Below, one piece after another: positions 26,101-35,400 of a DNA stretch of 64,000 nucleotides. Every line of letters begins with the position of its first letter. The first letter of the stretch is position 1. Position numbers and translations under genes: made by a program. The notes under the pieces were generated by a model that saw only the letters and a list, made by a program, of their open reading frames with translations, did no database searches and was not told the DNA's origin. Source of the DNA: DAOUJW01 sp034421015 (GTDB taxonomy: Bacteria > Chloroflexota > Dehalococcoidia > Lucifugimonadales > UBA2985); NCBI GenBank assembly GCA_034421015.1, contig DAOUKT010000019.1:1-64000 (forward strand), read 5' to 3'.

Positions 26101-26276
26101 ACTCCGAGGACTATGTACGCCTCACCTTCTCTAGGTGTGTTAGAGAGACTTGCGAGATCCTTTGCAAAGTTTCGCTTCTGCCTGCCATCCGACAAATCGT
26201 AAACGCTCGCCTTGAAGTCAAGCGTTTCATCTTCATGTCGATTGAGCAGGGACGCAAGGTCAAGAGGGTTGTCCAT
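23184..26276 (-). CDS. Schlafen/AlbA_2-domain protein with long helical-repeat region
   Basis: 1030 residues. The first 170 form an AlbA_2 (Schlafen-type) putative DNA-binding domain: ETLDFKASVYDL near residue 17, then DLASLSNTPREGEAYIVLGVK and a GTIYFRRGSQN motif. The remaining 860 residues are almost all helical: TPR-like pairs in the first half and HEAT-like pairs near the end (DRGVRIGVIHALRSN, SVVRAIAMGMLG). No nuclease or ATPase motif was found. AlbA_2 proteins in accessory regions are often regulators or defence sensors; here a large protein-binding scaffold attached to a nucleic-acid-binding head is inferred. It is divergent from the methylase-helicase operon. Confidence 0.75.
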   Translation of the reverse strand: MDNPLDLASLLNRHEDETLDFKASVYDLSDGRQKRNFAKDLASLSNTPREGEAYIVLGVKKQLDGSFTLHGIDKVLDDADLQNVASSLLEPNLRFIYYSIWHGDVLLGLITIPPSQEFPVVPKRTIDEGFTKGTIYFRRGSQNSEASIQEQARIWDWFRGRSRPTSQNPLGDSLGLTRNQLTNSSAYGFADTTGTLGRSLDAEALLLGPIQALDLTSTVEEAGNLTESSPLDAVRLYEKVAEILRERFPVHAEHFDRLRAKALRTAGNPTASHNILMKLAIRELLHRAEPRISAWVARDLEELSSEVDEVQRARGSALIHFGRSHEYSGELEKLAECYDRLGSTDEYSPAIAVLLAEAALADQVFQIMLDRNESLHSSSAPDYSSIGLRVRAALGDAGVPGVWPDLIGRAESFRFPAAEGSYVCMRGARWYAWNGELDKSKSLYRLAMKLGSEASLDLDVENALWSLTSLHALDGPSDELLETNRMALSMNGSSSYLTLNSRTQRRSYQYIVNGQLPDAHLWTRFRLLESIRSGCLTDELESHAILARIYDQSEEPLNALEHAVLGGSQKLVKELAPKAKEWPDFLARLAVCKAPWVSQAAFLALEYLGDLAPPEEARVLVPELLSRLRENPDDARIAPALLGALGAVIFEATDEDLAELFPILEQAAVREQAVYRLTDPGLQILAARLYRFRPGYRKQAASILGEMAVGSHTGAFSSALSECGEDTGDLIESLERVAEREGLDLSGPLSDLEHFTADTRAVWSLRLQTVANYPLGQRSQHQIGQRYDVPVAFLKEQSWTVVNQYVDKLVAIGSDPDQMLINRRTAFLAAANVIDALSYDKKRRLFKRVRTLIEQPIQISEMDRYDASSQHPLSRFRVSFGSANLVWASAGLLLGRAAANADERSSVAAVALDWVRSDDQVLQGAGASILSLPNLLSDDVEAAELARHKNPRVRRASLEVASMEAIPESTILEQLVSDTDRGVRIGVIHALRSNRHIEPWLYNDLRARLVADSSSVVRAIAMGMLGFTHD

Positions 26277-26293
26277 GGCATTATCCAGATAGC

Positions 26294-26299
26294 ATTATA
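26294..26299 (-). promoter_or_regulatory. Candidate -10 element for the AlbA_2 gene
   Basis: TATAAT on the minus strand, 17 bases before the ATG at 26276, which would give a leader of only about 10 bases. No good -35 at standard spacing; a TTGAGA lies about 20 bases further up. Inverted arms TTTGAG and CTCAAA flank the upstream part. Confidence 0.35.
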
Positions 26300-26841
26300 C
26301 ATTTTGAGTTCCAGAGATGTCTCAAATATATTGGCTTCGACTACCCTAGTTTCGCTCACTTGACCCGCTCTAGATTCTCCATACCTGCATTCAGACTCCT
26401 CGTCATTGCACTAAAGCCTGAGTCGGATCCGTCTTTCGAAAACACCCCTCATTTGGCATTTGTCCTAGATGCCGGAGCTTGGCTTCACTTCAGCTACCAG
26501 CGGAATTGTCAGATGGATATAACCTGTGATCCACCCGATGGTGCGAATATCGCTAGCCAAGCTGTAGTTCCAAGCTATCTGAGTTCACACTGCTTGTCTT
26601 GAATTGCTGAATTGCTTATCATTTGTAAGAATACTTGACGCACTAGCTTTCGAATCCCCAAACGCTGGACTAGAGGCACCGCATACCAAAGTGTTGTTCA
26701 CATCAGGGCACTTCTAGTGGGACAGACTTAGCCGTTGACAATCAAACATCCATCGCATATTTCAGCTCTCAGCAATGCACGAGTAACTAAATGATTCCCA
26801 TCTATAGCTCACAAACTCTCAGATATCACTAAGCCACAAAT
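26300..26841. other. Divergent intergenic region
   Basis: About 540 bases between the AlbA_2 gene and the methylase operon. AT-rich relative to its surroundings, with no supportable frame. It must carry both divergent promoters, making it the likely control region of the defence-like block. Confidence 0.4.
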
Positions 26842-29800
26842 ATGATCTCTACTCCTGACGGCGACATTCAGTCCATCCTAGCTGACTTCGGCGGAGACCC
26901 TCAGCGCGCTGGGGATCTGGCCGAGTTCCTGGGTTTCGAGCCAGTCCCGAACCCGGAGGACCGGCTGGCTGGCGCTCTTTCTGGTGGGCTTAAGCAGTTT
27001 CTGCGCGGCCGGGGCGACGGAGGATTTGGCGTGAAGGAGCTCTACCGCGTCGGAAGCTGCAAGGCGGAACCTGCAGAGGCCGGCCTGTGGGTCGGCGTAC
27101 TCTCCGACTGGGGCCATCGGTCGTCAGACAGGGATCGCTCAAGGCGCCGCATCACCCGCGCTCTGGTGGAACACGTACCCGATAGGCGGTCCCTTGCACT
27201 GTTGGTCCCTCCATCCACCCACCAACGCAATGAAGCCGAACTCGTATTTCCACGTACCCAGGTGGGTTCGTCTAACGGGGCCGTTACCAGCGTCCGCGCT
27301 CATTTGGACCTGGACAATCCTTCCAGGTTCCACCGGGACCTGTTGCGTGGGCTCCGCATCACTCCCGGCGCAAGTCTTCTGGAAGTATCCAGGCTTTGGC
27401 AGCAGCAGTTCAGCGTTGAGCGCGTCACCACCAGGTTCTACCAGGAGTACGCCGCCGTCCGAGACCGAATAGCCGATGCGCTCCAGGCCAACAACCAAGA
27501 CCATCCTGTAGTCCAATCCCTTAGTACGGAGGAGGCACGGGCATGGGCCACCCGGCAGATGGGCCGCGTGCTATTCCTCTGGTTCCTTCAGGCCAAGAAT
27601 TGGCTGGGAGGGTCCGGCGGAAATGGTTCTCCAACTTACCTGCTGAACTTGTGGTACAAGCGGGCAGAGACGCCAGAAGGCGAATACTATCGCGGCATCC
27701 TGGCCCCGATGTTCTTCGATGCGATGGCGACGGGCAGCAGCAGCCGTGGCGAGCACCCGGTCCTGGGCTTCGTCCCCTACCTGAACGGCGGCTTGTTCCG
27801 CCGGAACGCGCTGGAGGACCGCATCGACGACGCGGGAGAGGTGTTACTGCCGGACGAGGTGTTCGATCCCGATGCCGATAACGAAGAAGGCCAGCAACAG
27901 ACCCTTCTCGGCCTGCTGGCCCGCTATCGGTTCACCACCAGGGAGTCCACGCCGGACGACCAGTCCGTTGACCCAGACCCGGAGCTTCTGGGCCGGGTCT
28001 TCGAAAACCTGTACCAGGGCGACGAGCGCAAAGGCACCGGCACCTACTACACGCCTCGTGAGGTTGTCCACTTCATGTGCCGGGAGGCGTTGGACGGCTA
28101 CTTGCGTGACAGAGCAGGCGTTGACCAGTCCACGCTGGACGCCCTGCGCCAAGAGGCCGTAGGTTCAAGGGATGATCGCCAGCCCCTCCCCAACATCCCC
28201 GCTGACGCCCTCGTAGACGCCCTGGAGACCGTCCGGGTGTGCGATCCGGCAGTCGGCTCAGGCGCGTTCCTCCTTGGCGCTATCCAGGAGATGGTGGCCC
28301 TTAGGCGCGGGATACTCTTCTCCCAGCGACGCCATATTGAGCCTGAAGAGCTCTACCGGGAGGTGAGCGAGTGGAAGCGCCGCATCATTGAGAACAGCCT
28401 GTACGGGGTGGACATCAACCCGGAGGCTGTGGAGATATGCCGCCTGCGCCTCTGGCTCTCCATGGTGCTGGACATGGACGAGCCACCCGATCCCAACTCC
28501 AACTGGGCGCTGCCCAACCTGGACTTCCAGATAGTGGCGGGTGACTCGCTGGTGGACCGTGTAGCAGGCGTGACGTTCAAGGAGTCCTGGCCCACGCCCC
28601 AGGGTCTGCAACTGGGAATGGAGCTTCAGAGCAGCCTTCAGCGGTTGGAGAACAACATTGCCCAGAGGAGGCGGGAGTTCGAAGGGACGCACAGGAATCC
28701 AAGACGACTCCGGGAGCTGCGAGACCTCATCGCCCGGGACCAGCGCGAGATCATCCGCTTGCACTTGGCCGGCGCGCTGGCAAAGGCCGAGGCGGACCTG
28801 AAGGCCCTGGAGGAGAGTGAGAAACCCGCCAAGACTGCGTTGAGGAAAACCCAGAGTCTTGTAAACCGGCTGTACAACCTGTTGGGTGAAGTGGAGTCCA
28901 AAGACTTTGCGCTGGTGCAGAAGCCTTTCCTCTGGCCCATTGCCTTCCCCGAAGTATTGCGAGAGGGCGACCCCAACGCCGGCTTTGACATTGTGCTGGC
29001 CAATCCGCCATACGTGAAGCATGAGAAGCTGGATGCTGAAGACCAGAACTCCTACGCAGAAGCCTTTCCAGAGGTCTACGCAGGCAAAGCAGACCTGCTG
29101 GTCTACTTCTACGCCCGCGCCTTACAGATACTGCGGCCCGGCGGGTGGCTTTCATTCATCACCAGCAACAAGTTCATGCGGGCCGGTTACGGTGAAGGGA
29201 TACGGGAGCACCTGCCTGCTTCGTTGCGCATCCATAGGGTCATCGACTTTGGCGATTTGCCCCTGTTCGAGGCCAACGGCAAGGCAATTGCGGCCTACCC
29301 GGCAGTGCTGGTTGGCAAGCGCTCCCAAGAGATGGAAGGACACGCGCTGGCGGTCGCAGACCTAGTCGGCCCCGTGCGTAAGGAGATCTCCAATGCTAGC
29401 CTGAAAGTCAACACCGAAAACGTGCGTGGCGTATTAGAGAACCTGGACGGGTTGTTAGCTAGGGCTGAGGTTGGGGACTTCCCTCAAGTGATGCTGAAGA
29501 AGGACGGTTGGGTTTTGGAAGACCCCGCCTTGGTACGCCTCTTCGAGCGGCTGATGAATCAGGGCACGCCGTTGGGCGAATTTGTCCAGGGTCGTGTCAA
29601 ATACGGCATTAAGACTGGGCTGAATGAGGCGTTTGTTATTGACCAAGCCAAGCGTGACGAGCTAGTAGGGGATGACTCACATAGCGCGGAGCTTATCAAG
29701 CCATGGCTCGAAGGCCGGGACATTAAACGATGGAAGGCGGACTGGGCGGAGAAGTATGTTATTGCGGTCCAGAATAGTGGTGACGCTGCCGCAAACAACA

Positions 29801-30546
29801 CCTGGGCCAACGCCAAGTCCGAGGAATCCGCTAGAGCTATGTTTAGAGATGCCTACCCAGCTATCTATGACCACCTCAGCTATTTTGAACATTTCATAGA
29901 TGAGTATGGAAAAGAGAGGAGTCTGAATACTAGGCAGAGTCAAGGCAGGTTTTGGTGGGAACTGCGACCCTGTGCCTACTACCACGAGTTTGCCCACCCA
30001 AAGATTATCTTCAACCGATTCGTGATCTCACCCACTTTCGCGTATGACAAATCAGGAGCGTACCACAATGACGCCTGTTATTTCGCAGTCCCTCCAAGCC
30101 CTTCAACTGCAGCACTTGTGAACTCTTCTGTTGGTTGGTGGCTGCTGTCCCAACTCTGTACGGCTCTTCAGAATGGCTATATTCAGGTCTTTGTGCAGTT
30201 CCTAGAGCAACTTCCGATTCCAAGCCTCTCAGAAGACATAGACAAACTTCTCTCACAGCACGTTGAGACCTTGGCAACAGGTGTGGATGATCCCGACATT
30301 GAGAGGGAAATCGATGCCCTCGTATTTCACGCCTATGGACTATCAGCCCCTGAACGGAAGCTGGTCCTGGACTGGCTGGGAGAGCGGCGGGAGGCCCTTG
30401 GCGCGGAGATGCCCCCGGACTGGCGGAAGCTCAACGCGCTACGGGCAACGGCGGGCGCGTGGCGGGGCAGCATTGACGGGGATAAACTCATTGAAGACAT
30501 CTACGCCAGCCGGTTGGTAAACACACGGCCCGTGCCAAGGTTCTGA
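26842..30546 (+). CDS. Eco57I-type N6-adenine DNA methyltransferase
   Basis: 1234 residues. The N-terminal 380 residues match no motif I can name. The methylase core follows: GTGTYYTPREVVHFM (motif X region, about 400), DPAVGSGAFLL (SAM-binding motif I, Asp468), YGVDINPEAVEICRLRLW (motif II) and ANPPYVKHEKL (catalytic NPPY, Asn721). Between them lies a coiled-coil-like insertion (about 590-690). The C-terminal 400 residues resemble a target-recognition region. No PD-(D/E)XK nuclease motif is obvious, so it probably modifies DNA while the helicase partner restricts. First gene of a five-gene operon; the next starts 10 bases downstream. It is also compatible with BREX-PglX-like or DISARM DrmMI-like enzymes. 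Confidence 0.85.
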   Translation: MISTPDGDIQSILADFGGDPQRAGDLAEFLGFEPVPNPEDRLAGALSGGLKQFLRGRGDGGFGVKELYRVGSCKAEPAEAGLWVGVLSDWGHRSSDRDRSRRRITRALVEHVPDRRSLALLVPPSTHQRNEAELVFPRTQVGSSNGAVTSVRAHLDLDNPSRFHRDLLRGLRITPGASLLEVSRLWQQQFSVERVTTRFYQEYAAVRDRIADALQANNQDHPVVQSLSTEEARAWATRQMGRVLFLWFLQAKNWLGGSGGNGSPTYLLNLWYKRAETPEGEYYRGILAPMFFDAMATGSSSRGEHPVLGFVPYLNGGLFRRNALEDRIDDAGEVLLPDEVFDPDADNEEGQQQTLLGLLARYRFTTRESTPDDQSVDPDPELLGRVFENLYQGDERKGTGTYYTPREVVHFMCREALDGYLRDRAGVDQSTLDALRQEAVGSRDDRQPLPNIPADALVDALETVRVCDPAVGSGAFLLGAIQEMVALRRGILFSQRRHIEPEELYREVSEWKRRIIENSLYGVDINPEAVEICRLRLWLSMVLDMDEPPDPNSNWALPNLDFQIVAGDSLVDRVAGVTFKESWPTPQGLQLGMELQSSLQRLENNIAQRRREFEGTHRNPRRLRELRDLIARDQREIIRLHLAGALAKAEADLKALEESEKPAKTALRKTQSLVNRLYNLLGEVESKDFALVQKPFLWPIAFPEVLREGDPNAGFDIVLANPPYVKHEKLDAEDQNSYAEAFPEVYAGKADLLVYFYARALQILRPGGWLSFITSNKFMRAGYGEGIREHLPASLRIHRVIDFGDLPLFEANGKAIAAYPAVLVGKRSQEMEGHALAVADLVGPVRKEISNASLKVNTENVRGVLENLDGLLARAEVGDFPQVMLKKDGWVLEDPALVRLFERLMNQGTPLGEFVQGRVKYGIKTGLNEAFVIDQAKRDELVGDDSHSAELIKPWLEGRDIKRWKADWAEKYVIAVQNSGDAAANNTWANAKSEESARAMFRDAYPAIYDHLSYFEHFIDEYGKERSLNTRQSQGRFWWELRPCAYYHEFAHPKIIFNRFVISPTFAYDKSGAYHNDACYFAVPPSPSTAALVNSSVGWWLLSQLCTALQNGYIQVFVQFLEQLPIPSLSEDIDKLLSQHVETLATGVDDPDIEREIDALVFHAYGLSAPERKLVLDWLGERREALGAEMPPDWRKLNALRATAGAWRGSIDGDKLIEDIYASRLVNTRPVPRF

Positions 30547-30556
30547 CCCTTCTGTC

Positions 30557-30949
30557 ATGGAGTATCTCGTGGACTCGGACTGGGCAATCGACTACCTGCA
30601 CAAGGCTGATAGAACAGTCAATCGGCTGGAGGAACTCTTGCCCGGAGGCGTCGGACTGAGCGTTGTTTCGCTGGCCGAACTCTACGATGGTTTGGCCGGG
30701 TCCAACAACCCTGACGCCGACGCGGAGTCTTTGCGTCTGTTCCTGGAGGCAGTCGAGGTAGTCCCGTTGGACGACGCTGCGTGCCGGGTCTTCGGCATAG
30801 AGAGAGCGAGGTTGAGGGAAGAGGGCAACATCATAGGTGACATGGACATCCTGATAGGCGCTACTGCCATATCCAACAACCTGGCGTTGCTCACGAACAA
30901 CAGACGGCACTTTGAGAGGATGGAAGGGTTGAGCATTGTTTCTGTGTAG
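30557..30949 (+). CDS. PIN-domain ribonuclease (VapC-like)
   Basis: 130 residues with the PIN acidic residues in place: Asp6 (YLVDSD), Glu41 (SLAELYDGL), Asp95 and Asp97 (GDMDILIGATAI), plus TNNRRHFERMEGL. VapC toxins of this type cut tRNA or rRNA and normally follow a small VapB antitoxin gene. None is present here: only 10 bases separate it from the methylase stop. It is therefore either an orphan, antagonised by a partner elsewhere, or an effector of the methylase-helicase operon. Confidence 0.85.
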   Translation: MEYLVDSDWAIDYLHKADRTVNRLEELLPGGVGLSVVSLAELYDGLAGSNNPDADAESLRLFLEAVEVVPLDDAACRVFGIERARLREEGNIIGDMDILIGATAISNNLALLTNNRRHFERMEGLSIVSV

Positions 30950-31013
30950 GGAGATGTCGCTGGTAGCGCTAGTGAGTACCTAGCGAGTGAACTAGGAAAA
31001 GGAAAGGACACTC

Positions 31014-31949
31014 ATGGTAACTGGAAGCACGCCGGGGACTCTTGAAAGGAAAATCTACTTCTATCGTGCAGACATTGGAGCCGATGAAGGAGGTCAACCT
31101 CTTGCCTTCGATCCGGCGCCTGCGTTGGATGTCATAGATTCCCTGCCCTTCACGAATGATGCATACGGCAGGTATGAGTTTGACGCTGATGGTAATGCCT
31201 TGAGCGTCAGAAGGCACCATACTGCTCCCAACATAATGCTGCAATTCGGGCGCGTCCGTCGTAATGGGCTGCCCCAGTTGGAGCAGGCAGGAAACATAAG
31301 CGACCTGGTTCTGGATACCGATGCAGGACTCCTAGAGGCTATCCATGTAGTGTTCTTCGCAGACAACATTGTGGGGGCCGAATACAACCATTTTGGTCCC
31401 AGAGTGTCCAGGCTCGGTAGCTTCTTGCACGAGAAGTCGAACAAAGCCGTACCTAGAGCTACTTTCAGGCCGATTCTTCGTGGTGACGCAGCGAAACAGT
31501 TAGATAGACTTTCCGACCTACGCGTACTAGAACTCAGCGTTCTGCCTTCGTATGTCGATGTTGTCAGGCAGTCACACGTGTCCTTGGCCGATGCATTGGC
31601 TGCGAATGGCCGCGTCTTGGAGAATCCCAAAGTCCTTCAGGTCATACTAACACCTCAACGGGAAGCCTCCACCGGGTTCCTAGGTAATATGATAGGGGGC
31701 CTGAGAGAGCTAGTTAGCAACGGCAATGTACGGGAGGGAGCCGACCGCTTGCAGGTACACGGTAAGTGTCAAGACACGGATCGCGTGGAGACAATTGACT
31801 TGTTGAAGGACCAACTGATTTCTACAAAGGCGATTGTCCGCATGAATCAAAGAAGCCGAGCACTCGATCCTGGGGCAGCCTTTCAAGCGATCCGAGATGC
31901 GTATCGTGACTTACATGACGAATTGACGGTAGCTGCGAGTGTGTCTTGA
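31014..31949 (+). CDS. Hypothetical protein in the methylase-helicase operon
   Basis: 311 residues, mixed alpha/beta, no membrane segment. Notable stretches are KIYFYRADIGADEGG at the start, a central HFGPRVSRLGSFLHEKSNK, and a C-terminal part (about 240-300) rich in charged helices with LLKDQLISTKAIVRMNQRSR. I do not recognise the family. The stop overlaps the next gene's ATG (TGATG), so translation is coupled to the membrane protein, suggesting the two products interact. An effector-regulator role in the operon is possible but unproven. Confidence 0.65.
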   Translation: MVTGSTPGTLERKIYFYRADIGADEGGQPLAFDPAPALDVIDSLPFTNDAYGRYEFDADGNALSVRRHHTAPNIMLQFGRVRRNGLPQLEQAGNISDLVLDTDAGLLEAIHVVFFADNIVGAEYNHFGPRVSRLGSFLHEKSNKAVPRATFRPILRGDAAKQLDRLSDLRVLELSVLPSYVDVVRQSHVSLADALAANGRVLENPKVLQVILTPQREASTGFLGNMIGGLRELVSNGNVREGADRLQVHGKCQDTDRVETIDLLKDQLISTKAIVRMNQRSRALDPGAAFQAIRDAYRDLHDELTVAASVS

Positions 31950-32440
31950 TGAAGCTCTGGGAGAGGCATTTCTTGGGTGCGGACGCCCTCATCGCAGTTG
32001 GAATCGCCACAGGACTGGCGATCTGGATGTTCCTCGAGGGGGAATGCCAGGTAGAGGAACTAATATCTGGAAACAGAGCCAATATCTACCGAACCATCGC
32101 GGGTGTTTCGGGAACGCTGTTGGGCTTTACGCTGGCGTCGGCCTCGTTCGCGCTGAATGCGGTCTCTTCACCGCGTCTGGCGGTTTTACGGAACAGCCAA
32201 CACTACCCTGCTCTTTGGAGTACGTTCTTCCAAACTACCTGGTTTTTGGGAGCGCTAACGGTTACTGCCATAGTTTGCATGATATGGGATCGTGATAGCG
32301 CGCCAACGACGTGGTTGGTAGTACCTCTTGTGTTATTTGCAAGTCTATGTGTAGTCCGGTTGGCTAGAACGATATGGCTACTGCAGCGGTTAATCAGCCT
32401 CGTAGCTAAGCCTTCTCAGGATTCGAGACCGGCCTCATGA
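31949..32440 (+). CDS. Small integral membrane protein in the methylase-helicase operon
   Basis: 163 residues from the ATG at 31949; a TTG three bases earlier is in frame. About four hydrophobic segments: ALIAVGIATGLAIWMFL, IAGVSGTLLGFTLASASFAL, FLGALTVTAIVCMIW and WLVVPLVLFASLCVVRLA. It overlaps the preceding gene by one base and the helicase gene by four (ATGA), so it is an integral part of the operon. A membrane protein coupled to a restriction-like pair recalls abortive-infection designs in which membrane damage is the last line, but that is inference. Confidence 0.7.
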   Translation: MKLWERHFLGADALIAVGIATGLAIWMFLEGECQVEELISGNRANIYRTIAGVSGTLLGFTLASASFALNAVSSPRLAVLRNSQHYPALWSTFFQTTWFLGALTVTAIVCMIWDRDSAPTTWLVVPLVLFASLCVVRLARTIWLLQRLISLVAKPSQDSRPAS

Positions 32441-35400
32441 CAGACGAGGTTGGTATCCTCTCCATAGCTAACGCACCGGCCACCGGCTCCATGCGGGAGC
32501 ACCTCGTGGGCGCTCTGGCCCGCGTCATCCCTCAAGACATCCGCATAGCCACGGCCTACCTGACGCCGGACGGGTTTATGGAAATCAAGGACGGCATGTC
32601 CGGCGCTGCAAGCGTTCGCCTCCTGCTGGGAGAGAGGCCCTTCATGAACCGACGAGGGCCGGGGGACGTGCTCTCCCAGCCCGGCGACCAGGACGAGCTT
32701 CACGGCCCGGCGGAGTCGGTGGACTGGTACACCTTCCTGGAAGGCGGCTACCCCTGGCTGCTCCTCACCCATGAGGAGCGCCGGGAGCTGTTGGCGCGGG
32801 GCGTTACACCGGAGACGGCAGCCTTCGACCTGTCGGCATGGGAGCGGGTCACTACGTTGGCAGACTTTCTGAGAAGGGACAGCGTGGAGGTCAGGAGATT
32901 CCTGGGGTCCGATAGAGGCAAAGTCCTGCCAGAAGATGTGCTGGACCACCGCTCGCCCAGGAACAGGCTTCACGCCAAGGCGTATCTGTTCTCCGGCGAG
33001 ATGGGACGGTATGCCGCCGTCGGCTCCAGCAACCTCACCAAGAGCGGCCTATCCGAGAACTCCGAGCTGAACCTAGCCTCCTACGACCGGGAACTGACGG
33101 CGCACCTGGAAGGGTGGTTCGACGACAAGTGGGAGCTTGGCCAGGACTGCAAGGCACAGTTCATCCAGCGCTTAGAAGAATGTGTCCTTTTTGGGAGGCG
33201 GTACACCCCTTGGCAGGTCATGCTCAAGTCGCTCCACGCCGCCTATGGCCGCTTCCTGGAGATGGGGTTGTCGGAAGAGGTCATGGGCAGGCTGGCCGGG
33301 TTCCAGCAGCAGGCCGTCCAACGCTGCGTTGCGTTGCTTAGGCGCCACTGGGGAGCCATGCTGTGCGACTCCGTGGGCTTGGGCAAGACCTATGAAGGGC
33401 TGGGCATCCTCCGGGAGTTCGCCAACCAGCGAAACGACGACGCAAATCGCTCGGCCACCTCGACGCGGGCGCTAATCGTTTGCCCCGCCCAGCTACAGGA
33501 CAACTGGAACGCCGACAGGTTCGCCGAATGGGGAATCATCGCCACCACGGTCACCATGGAGTCGCTGCCCAACCTGGTGGACATCGAGGAGGAACCGTCT
33601 CCCGTTCAGCGGCAACGGCTGCGGGCCGAGTTGAAGCGCTACCAGGACCAGTACGACATCATCCTTGTGGACGAGTCCCATAACTTCCGCAACCCCAGGA
33701 CAAAGCGCTACCGCGCCTTGACGGAGATCATCCGTGGCGGCAAGCCGGATACCAGGGTGGTGCTGATGACAGCCACGCCCATCAACAACTCGGTATGGGA
33801 CTTGTACCACCAGCTCATGCTGATAACCAGGGGAGACGACACCTGGTACGCGGGGCGAGGGCCGATACCCAATCTGAAGACGGCGTTCCAGGCGATTGAA
33901 GAGGGGGAATCCGGCTCTGGCCTGCTGGATACCATGATGCTGTCCCTGGTTCGCCGGACCCGGCACGACATCCGGTCCATGCAGGAGGCCGGGGAGACGA
34001 TGGAGGTCAACGGACAGCCACTGCGCTTCCCTGAGCACAAAATACCGAAGGCAGTGGACTACAGCCTCCAAGGCCTGTACGGGAATATCTACCGTGACAT
34101 CATCGACGCCATCGAGCATCTCAACTTCGCCGTCTACCGCCTGGACGAATATGGCGTAGAGACGGGGGAGAGGGAGACCAGCGCACAACTGAGGCAGCGC
34201 AACGCCAACTTCGTCGGCATCATGCGCACCATCCTGCTGAAGCGCATGGAGAGCTCCCTGGCTGCGCTCACGTCCACGGTTAGAAGTCTCGTGGACTATC
34301 TGAACCTCTTCCTGGCTAGACTGGAACACGGCCATGTCTTGACACCCAGGCAGGCGTACAAGCTGCGGGGCGTGCTGGGAGGGTCGTTGCCAGACCACGA
34401 CCAGGACCTGGAGGACATGGACCCCAGAGCATTGGCGGCATTGCAGCAGGAGCTCGCCGCGCCGGAAGACCTGGACATTCGCGGGCGCTTGCAGGCGGAC
34501 GTGGAGTTCGACCGGGGCAGGCTTCAGACGTTGCTCACTCGGCTTCAGTGGCTGGAGGAGATGTTGGCGGAGCAGGGAGACCCCAAGGCGCAGGCTGTGC
34601 GCAAGCTCCTTGAAGGGCTTCCAAATGAGGACGACCACGGGCAACCTACAAAAGTGGCCCTGTTCACGACGTACAAGGACACTGCCCAACACCTGTTCAA
34701 GCAGTTCGGCGGAGATGTAGACTCTTTGAAGAGCGACGTTCGCGTTCAGAGTAACCTGGAGGACGGACGTTGGATGTCGCTGCTCACCGGCGGAGATGAC
34801 CAAAATCGGCGACGCTCAGTGCTAGAGCGATTCGCGCCACTGGCAGCCCACCGCGAGACCGAACCCCTGGACGACCCTTCGCTGCTGAGGAAGATAGAGC
34901 CTCTGAGAGCTCAGGGCATCGAGTTGTTGATAGCCACTGACGTACTCTCGGAAGGTCAGAACCTCCAGGACGCTCAATTCCTGGTCAACTACGATCTGCC
35001 TTGGAACCCGGTGAGGATGATTCAACGCGCCGGTCGTATCGACCGCCTGTTCTCCCCCCACGACAAGGTGTACATCTACAACCTGATGCCCGAGGACGGC
35101 TTGGAGGACCTCCTGAATCTGGTTCAAAACCTGACCAGGAAGATTGAGACCATCGAGGATGCGGTCGCTCTGGACGCCTCGGTGCTCGGTGAGCAGATCG
35201 AGGCGAAGGAACTGGACAAGGTGATGAAGCTTCGCGCCGGCGGCGTCCAGGCGGATCAGGTCTACCGCGAAGGAGAGCGAAGTCAGGGGCTGGACGAGGG
35301 CGCAGAGCTGCTGAACAGGTACCTGGACATGATGAAGGAGTTCGCTACAGAGGATGTAAGGGACATTCCCAATGGGGTCTACAGCGTGAAGAAGGGAATG

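Noticed and set aside
33493..34803. 436-residue minus-strand frame inside the helicase gene
   Set aside because: Shadow of the SNF2 coding strand; no motif or start site.
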